From: an uncultured Pelagibacteraceae bacterium | GTDB taxonomy: Bacteria > Pseudomonadota > Alphaproteobacteria > Pelagibacterales > Pelagibacteraceae | NCBI GenBank assembly: GCA_902578525.1 | Contig: CACHDJ010000001.1 | Coordinates: forward strand, 1-64,000 | Reading direction: 5' to 3' | DNA: 64,000 nt | Part shown: positions 59,713 through 64,000 of the stretch, one piece after another | Position numbering within the stretch: the stretch's first letter is position 1 | How the letters are laid out: the number at the start of each line of letters is the position of its first letter | Made by a program: the position numbers and the translations under genes | The notes under the pieces: generated by a model | Seen by the model: only the letters and a program-made list of their open reading frames with translations | What the model was told of the DNA's origin: nothing | Database searches by the model: none

Positions 59713-60671
59713 TTAATTATTTCTTTAACCCTATTGAATATTTTTTGAGGACTAATCTTTTCTTTTCCTTGTGTTTTGTGAGAAACTGTTTCTTCTCCAT
59801 CAGGAATTATTGGAAACATTTTTGAGCTGTAATTTCCGTAAATTAAGGGTGTGTCTGCCATCAAGGTTATAGTTTTAATACCTAGCGCGGCAGATAAATG
59901 ACTAAAACTTGAGTCATTACAAATAGATATATTACAATTTTTTATGATTGGTAAAGTTTCTTTGATTGACAAATTATCTAAGGGTAAACAAATATTCTTA
60001 AATTTAGATTGCAGTATTTCGTTTAATATGATCTGCTCCTCATTATCTTTGCCTGTTGCGAGAAAAAATTTACATTTTTTAATATCTGATATTTTTTCTA
60101 TTACACTTAAAAATGTTTTTGCAGGTACTCTTTTTGTTGGTCCTGAACCTCCTATACCCAAAAGAATATTTGTTTCATTTTTATTTATTTGAAATTTTTC
60201 AATTGATTTATAAATCAATGTATCATCTATCTGAATTTCGGGATCTTCATTGACATCAAGATTTAATTTATCTTTTATAAATTTTCTTGGAGTATCGGTG
60301 ATATGTTGTCGAGTTTTCTGAAAAAGGGGATACTGATATATTTTATGAATTCCAGAAAATTTAGCAATTAAATTAAATCTCAAAGATGAATTGAAAATAA
60401 TTATTTGATCAAATTCGTGTTTTTTAATATCTTTAATCAAATTTAAACTTCCTAAGAATCCACCATGCTTGTTACTATTTTTTTTATCTCTTTCTAGAAA
60501 AAGAATTTTATCAATATAATTAGTTTGGTATAAATATTGATCAGCTTTTGAACTTTCTTTGACAAGTAAACTTATAGGGGAATTAAACTTTTCTGACAAA
60601 GCCTTTATAAAAGGTAAAAAAACCACAGTATCTCCAATACCCATTCTATTTTGCACCGCTAATATTTTCAT
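59709..60671 (-). CDS. Glycosyltransferase family 9 (heptosyltransferase-like)
   Basis: GT-B enzyme of the ADP-heptose:LPS heptosyltransferase family, 320 residues. The N-terminus KILAVQNRMGIGDTVVFLPFIKALSEKF and the C-terminal SICNDSSFSHLSAALGIKTITLMADTPLIYGN (nucleotide-sugar site) are the two family anchors, with NILLGIGGSGPTKRVPAKTF between them. It presumably adds a sugar to a lipopolysaccharide core or other surface glycan; the donor is uncertain. No other LPS genes adjoin it here. Confidence 0.86.
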   Translation of the reverse strand: MKILAVQNRMGIGDTVVFLPFIKALSEKFNSPISLLVKESSKADQYLYQTNYIDKILFLERDKKNSNKHGGFLGSLNLIKDIKKHEFDQIIIFNSSLRFNLIAKFSGIHKIYQYPLFQKTRQHITDTPRKFIKDKLNLDVNEDPEIQIDDTLIYKSIEKFQINKNETNILLGIGGSGPTKRVPAKTFLSVIEKISDIKKCKFFLATGKDNEEQIILNEILQSKFKNICLPLDNLSIKETLPIIKNCNISICNDSSFSHLSAALGIKTITLMADTPLIYGNYSSKMFPIIPDGEETVSHKTQGKEKISPQKIFNRVKEIIN

Positions 60672-60720
60672 ATGGTATTTATAAACTTTACTAAGTATAT
60701 TTTTTATATAAATTTTTATT

Positions 60721-61605
60721 ATGACAAAAATAAGTGGGATTTTTGCAGCTACTATGTCAGTTCTTAATTCTGATTTGAGCCTAAATATTGAAAAAACAAT
60801 AGATCATGCAGAAAAATTAATAGATCAAGGATGTCATGGTACAGCAATATTCGGAAGTACTGGCCAAGCTCAATTAATATCTATTTCAGAAAAGATTGAT
60901 TTATTAAATAAGCTTTCAAAAAGCAAATATAAAGATAAGCATCTAATTGGCACAGGTTTAAATTCTTTAGGTGAAACTATTAATTTAATGAAAATAGCAA
61001 GTTCATTGAATTTTAAAAAATTTTTAATTATGCCACCGGCTTACTACAAATATGGAGATACTGAAGTAATAGAATTTTATACAAGAATAATAAAATCTAT
61101 TCCAGACTGTGAAATTATTCTTTATAATTTTGAGAAGTTGTGTGGATATAAATTTAGTAAAAATTGTGTTGAAGAACTCGTAAAAAAATTTCCTAATCAA
61201 ATAGTTGGTGTTAAAGATAGTTCATATAATTTATTTGAAAATTTGAAATTAAAAAATTTTTCAATTTTTCCTGGTTCAGAATTAAAATTATTAAAGGGAT
61301 TAGAATTAGGATGTTCAGGAATTATTACAGCTACATGTAATGTAACTGCCGAAATGTCTAGAAAGGTTTATGATGATTTTTATTCAAATAAAGAACAGTC
61401 TCTTAACAAAAAATTATGTGATGTTAGAGGTGCGTTTGACAAATACAACTTGATCTCAGGATTACATACTTATTGCTCTCAAGAAAATGAAATTTATAAG
61501 AATATTTTGCCTCCTTTAAAACTTTTAAATAAAAGTGATGAGAAAGATTTAATTAAAACTTTAAAGGAGTTAGATTTTAAAAACAATTCATCTTTGGCGG
61601 CCTAG
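60721..61605 (+). CDS. Dihydrodipicolinate synthase/N-acetylneuraminate lyase family aldolase
   Basis: Class I (Schiff-base) aldolase of the DapA/NanA superfamily, 294 residues. TAIFGSTGQAQLISISEK near residue 42 corresponds to the GTTGE motif but with GSTGQA. The catalytic Tyr is near residue 135 (IILYNFEKLCGYKF) and the Schiff-base Lys near 163 (VGVKDSS). The degenerate GTTGE motif and isolated position suggest a paralogue rather than the lysine-pathway DapA; the substrate is unknown. It precedes cfa by one base. Confidence 0.83.
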   Translation: MTKISGIFAATMSVLNSDLSLNIEKTIDHAEKLIDQGCHGTAIFGSTGQAQLISISEKIDLLNKLSKSKYKDKHLIGTGLNSLGETINLMKIASSLNFKKFLIMPPAYYKYGDTEVIEFYTRIIKSIPDCEIILYNFEKLCGYKFSKNCVEELVKKFPNQIVGVKDSSYNLFENLKLKNFSIFPGSELKLLKGLELGCSGIITATCNVTAEMSRKVYDDFYSNKEQSLNKKLCDVRGAFDKYNLISGLHTYCSQENEIYKNILPPLKLLNKSDEKDLIKTLKELDFKNNSSLAA

Positions 61606-61606
61606 T

Positions 61607-62794
61607 ATGCAGCTTGCTAGTTTTTTAAATAAAGTTTTTAAAAAGGATGGCTTTATATTAACAGACGCCAATTCAAAAGATTACATTATTGGTAAACCAG
61701 GTAACAATCCTATAAAGTTGAAAATTTTAAAAAAGAATCTTCATTACAAATTATTACTTCATCCTGATTTATATTTTGGTGAAGCCTATACAAATGGTGA
61801 AGTAATTATAGAAAATGGAACTCTTACTGATTTTTTAGATTTAGCATTAATGAATTTTGGTAGAAATGACTTAAATTTTTTTAGTTATTTAATTAATAGA
61901 CTCAGAGGATCTTATAGATATTTAACCAATTTTAATTTTATTAAAAAATCAAAGATGAATGTATCTCACCACTATGATATTTCAGATAGTTTATATGATT
62001 TATTTTTAGATCCAAAAAGACAATATTCTTGTGCTTATTTCAAAAATGAAAATGACAGTTTGGAGGAAGCACAAAATAATAAAATTAATCATATAATTAA
62101 AAAACTGAACATTAAACCAAATCAGAAAGTTTTAGATATAGGTTGTGGTTGGGGTTCACTAGCAATCGATATAGCAAAAAATGCAAGTTGTGAGGTTACA
62201 GGAATAACATTGTCAGAAAATCAATTAAATTATTGTAATCAAAAAGCAAAAGAAATGAATTTAGAAAATCAAGTTAAATTCAAATTAATGGATTACAGAG
62301 AACTTAAAGAAAAATTTGATAGAATTGTAAGTGTTGGGATGTTTGAGCATGTAGGAAGAAAATTTTATAAAAAATTCTTTAAACAAATTGAAAAATTACT
62401 TAAAGATGATGGTGTTTCGTTGATACATACAATTGGATCAGTTAATCCACCAAGAGACCCACATCCTTGGATAACTAAATATATTTTTCCGGGGGGTTAT
62501 ACCCCTAGCTTAAGTGAAGTAACAAACCCAATAGAAAAAGCAGGACTAATTGTTACAGATATAGAGGTTTTAAGACTTCATTACTCACATACTCTAAGAC
62601 ACTGGAAAGAAAATTGTATTAAAAATAAAGAAAAGATTATTCAGATGTTTGATGAAAAATTTTTTAGAATGTGGGAATTTTATCTTGCTGGTTGTGAAAT
62701 GGCATTCAAGTGGGGTGATCAAGTTGTATATCAATTTCAACTTACAAAAAATTATAAATCGACTCCTGTGACTAGAGACTATATTTATCAATAA
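61607..62794 (+). CDS. cfa: Cyclopropane-fatty-acyl-phospholipid synthase family methyltransferase
   Basis: SAM-dependent enzyme that methylenates double bonds in membrane phospholipids. N-terminal lipid-binding region (residues ~1-115), then NVSHHYDISDSLYDLFLDPKRQYSCAYF near 122, SAM motif I VLDIGCGWGSLAIDIA near 176, VGMFEHVGRKFY near 245 and HYSHTLRHWKEN near 325, all CFA hallmarks. The length of 395 residues is typical. It lies one base after the aldolase gene; the two are probably cotranscribed. Confidence 0.92.
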   Translation: MQLASFLNKVFKKDGFILTDANSKDYIIGKPGNNPIKLKILKKNLHYKLLLHPDLYFGEAYTNGEVIIENGTLTDFLDLALMNFGRNDLNFFSYLINRLRGSYRYLTNFNFIKKSKMNVSHHYDISDSLYDLFLDPKRQYSCAYFKNENDSLEEAQNNKINHIIKKLNIKPNQKVLDIGCGWGSLAIDIAKNASCEVTGITLSENQLNYCNQKAKEMNLENQVKFKLMDYRELKEKFDRIVSVGMFEHVGRKFYKKFFKQIEKLLKDDGVSLIHTIGSVNPPRDPHPWITKYIFPGGYTPSLSEVTNPIEKAGLIVTDIEVLRLHYSHTLRHWKENCIKNKEKIIQMFDEKFFRMWEFYLAGCEMAFKWGDQVVYQFQLTKNYKSTPVTRDYIYQ

Positions 62795-62823
62795 ATTATT
62801 GATAGAATCGAGTTTCTTTGAAA

Positions 62824-64000
62824 ATGAAAAAAAAACAAAAAAAATCTAATAGAAAGAAAAAATTTAAAAAAAAATCATCTAATCTAAAGCGTTTTAAAAA
62901 AATTAAAAATATTAAAAAAATTTTAAAAAAAAGAAAAAAAAGTTTTGCAAATAAACTTAAAAAAGTTAAAAAAAAAAAACTGATAAGCACCAAAAAAAAA
63001 CTACAGACTAAAGGGGAAAAAAAAGTTCAAAATGAAAGTTTATCTTTAAAATTAGTCAAATTACAATTATCATTAAAGCCTCAATTTAACTTTAAAATTA
63101 ATTTTAGTTTAGAGAAATATATACAAAGATTTTTTGATAAAATTTCAGAAACAATTTCTAATTATAAAATTTTAAAACATGATGAAAAAAGAAGATTAAA
63201 ATTAGAAAAAATTGAACAAGAAAGAAAAGAAAAAATTAAAGTTGAAAAGCAAAAAAAAGAGGAAGCAGCTTTAAAGTTAAAATTAAAAGAACAAGCTTTA
63301 AAAGACGAAGCTAGATTAGAAAAACAAAGAACAAAAGATATAAAATTATTTTTAAGAAAAGAACAGGCTATTTTAAGAATAGAACAAGCTGAAAAGCAGA
63401 AACAATTTTTAAAACAATTAAGATTAGATAAACAAATAGAGAAATTTAGAATTCGAGAAGTCAAAGAATTAGAGAGACTTGAAAAGATTTCTTTAAGAGA
63501 AAAAAGAGATGACTACTCAGGATTACAAGAAAGAATTGATAAGCTTAAAGAGAAATATCGAATAATTAGGGATCAGAAGATTAAAGAAAGAGTAGAAGCT
63601 TTAGGTGTAAAGCTTCAAGGCAATGAAGATAGAGAAACTTTATTATCTAAAGAGAAAGAATATACTTTAGCAAGACAAAAAGTTGAATTTGCATTAGAAA
63701 GTTTCTATAGAAGTGCTAGCAGCTTAGTATTTCAGATAAATAAAAGACATATTACAAGAGATATGTCTATATTACGATGCATTGATAGAAGATTTGAGAC
63801 AGGTGAAATTTTTATTAAATGGGATGAGTCTGAGGATGAAGATTGGCTATTATTAATATATATTAAAAATAATTCGCCTGATGAAGGTATTGTTATAGAA
63901 GATAAAGCAAATTCAGAAAAAAATATTTCTCATGAATTTAGAAGTGTAGATATATTTAAAGCCTCAGATACCATGGTTGACTCTTTGACCCAACTTATTG
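62824..64000 (+). CDS. Unrecognised lysine-rich coiled-coil protein, 3'-truncated by the window edge
   Basis: An open frame starts at ATG 62824, 29 bases after cfa, and stays open to the window end (392 full codons). I do not recognise a family. The first ~60 residues are extremely basic: I count 31 lysines plus several Arg. Residues ~105-290 form a nearly unbroken charged helix rich in Lys, Glu, Arg, Gln and Leu, probably a long coiled coil. From ~300 the composition becomes ordinary (VEFALESFYRSASSLVFQINKRH, GEIFIKWDESEDEDWLLLIYI), suggesting a folded C-terminal domain. No signal peptide or membrane segment. The basic tail suggests nucleic-acid or membrane-surface binding, but this is inference. 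Confidence 0.72.
   Translation, partial: MKKKQKKSNRKKKFKKKSSNLKRFKKIKNIKKILKKRKKSFANKLKKVKKKKLISTKKKLQTKGEKKVQNESLSLKLVKLQLSLKPQFNFKINFSLEKYIQRFFDKISETISNYKILKHDEKRRLKLEKIEQERKEKIKVEKQKKEEAALKLKLKEQALKDEARLEKQRTKDIKLFLRKEQAILRIEQAEKQKQFLKQLRLDKQIEKFRIREVKELERLEKISLREKRDDYSGLQERIDKLKEKYRIIRDQKIKERVEALGVKLQGNEDRETLLSKEKEYTLARQKVEFALESFYRSASSLVFQINKRHITRDMSILRCIDRRFETGEIFIKWDESEDEDWLLLIYIKNNSPDEGIVIEDKANSEKNISHEFRSVDIFKASDTMVDSLTQLI

Noticed and set aside
62796-62993. Phenylalanine/leucine-rich open frame on the minus strand opposite the start of the lysine-rich ORF
   Set aside because: It is the reverse reading of poly-lysine codons (AAA gives TTT), so the pseudo-transmembrane look is an artefact.

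Overview
The window is a strongly A+T-rich, densely packed piece of an alphaproteobacterial chromosome. It is most likely from the SAR11 clade (Pelagibacterales, 'Candidatus Pelagibacter'-like). The reasons are the codon use (AAA, ATT, TTA dominate), the very small gaps (none reaches 200 bases), frequent gene overlaps, classic alphaproteobacterial gene clusters with members missing, a class I lysyl-tRNA synthetase and a SAM-II riboswitch ahead of metX. I see no rRNA, tRNA, CRISPR, insertion sequence, phage gene or integration site. No stretch longer than 300 bases lacks a gene.

Layout. 1-6.3 kb: 3' end of sucD, then sucA-sucB-lpd (succinyl-CoA synthetase and the 2-oxoglutarate dehydrogenase complex). 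6.3-13.2 kb: priA and the F1 ATP synthase operon atpHAGDC. 13.1-19.7 kb, minus strand: rplU-rpmA-obgE-proB-proA-nadD-rsfS-ctpA-rppH, behind a good sigma-70 promoter. 19.7-24.4 kb: metX-metW-gloB (minus) diverging from hisC-tyrA (plus); the metX leader holds a SAM-II aptamer. 24.4-27.9 kb, minus: trkH, an AmpG-like permease and an NlpC/P60 peptidase. 28-31.5 kb, plus: lysS (class I), pyrD, rpmB and a VUT/queuosine-precursor transporter. 31.5-34.6 kb, minus: a polyamine operon (ornithine decarboxylase-type enzyme, deoxyhypusine-synthase-like enzyme, agmatinase-type enzyme). 34.8-44.5 kb: regA/actR-type regulator, bioY (minus), polA, chvI-chvG, ahcY, tsaE-amgK-murU. 44.4-52.4 kb: gpmA, two small envelope genes, an RND efflux pair, sseA, msrA, an EamA permease. 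52.4-56.1 kb: a 3-methyladenine glycosylase, DUF1330, a GT17 glycosyltransferase, and a purine phosphoribosyltransferase/NCS2 permease pair. 56.2-62.8 kb: small lipoprotein, Hsp20, a frameshifted oligopeptidase B, a J-domain membrane protein, a GT9 glycosyltransferase, a DapA-family enzyme and cfa. The window ends inside an unrecognised lysine-rich coiled-coil protein (62824 to the edge).

Most interesting items: (1) the hsp20 leader has the layout of a ROSE-type RNA thermometer under a heat-shock-like promoter; (2) the oligopeptidase B gene is split by one extra base in an A9 tract, with all catalytic residues on the downstream part; (3) the lysine-rich coiled-coil ORF at the right edge; (4) the SAM-II aptamer is followed directly by a U8 run; (5) the NCS2 permease mRNA can fold its Shine-Dalgarno into a hairpin; (6) the three-gene polyamine operon, with a terminator-like hairpin in its leader; (7) reduced versions of familiar alphaproteobacterial clusters (no hprK/PTS genes between chvG and ahcY, no addAB after murU, no rlmH after rsfS); (8) eight of ten convergent gene pairs overlap at their 3' ends.
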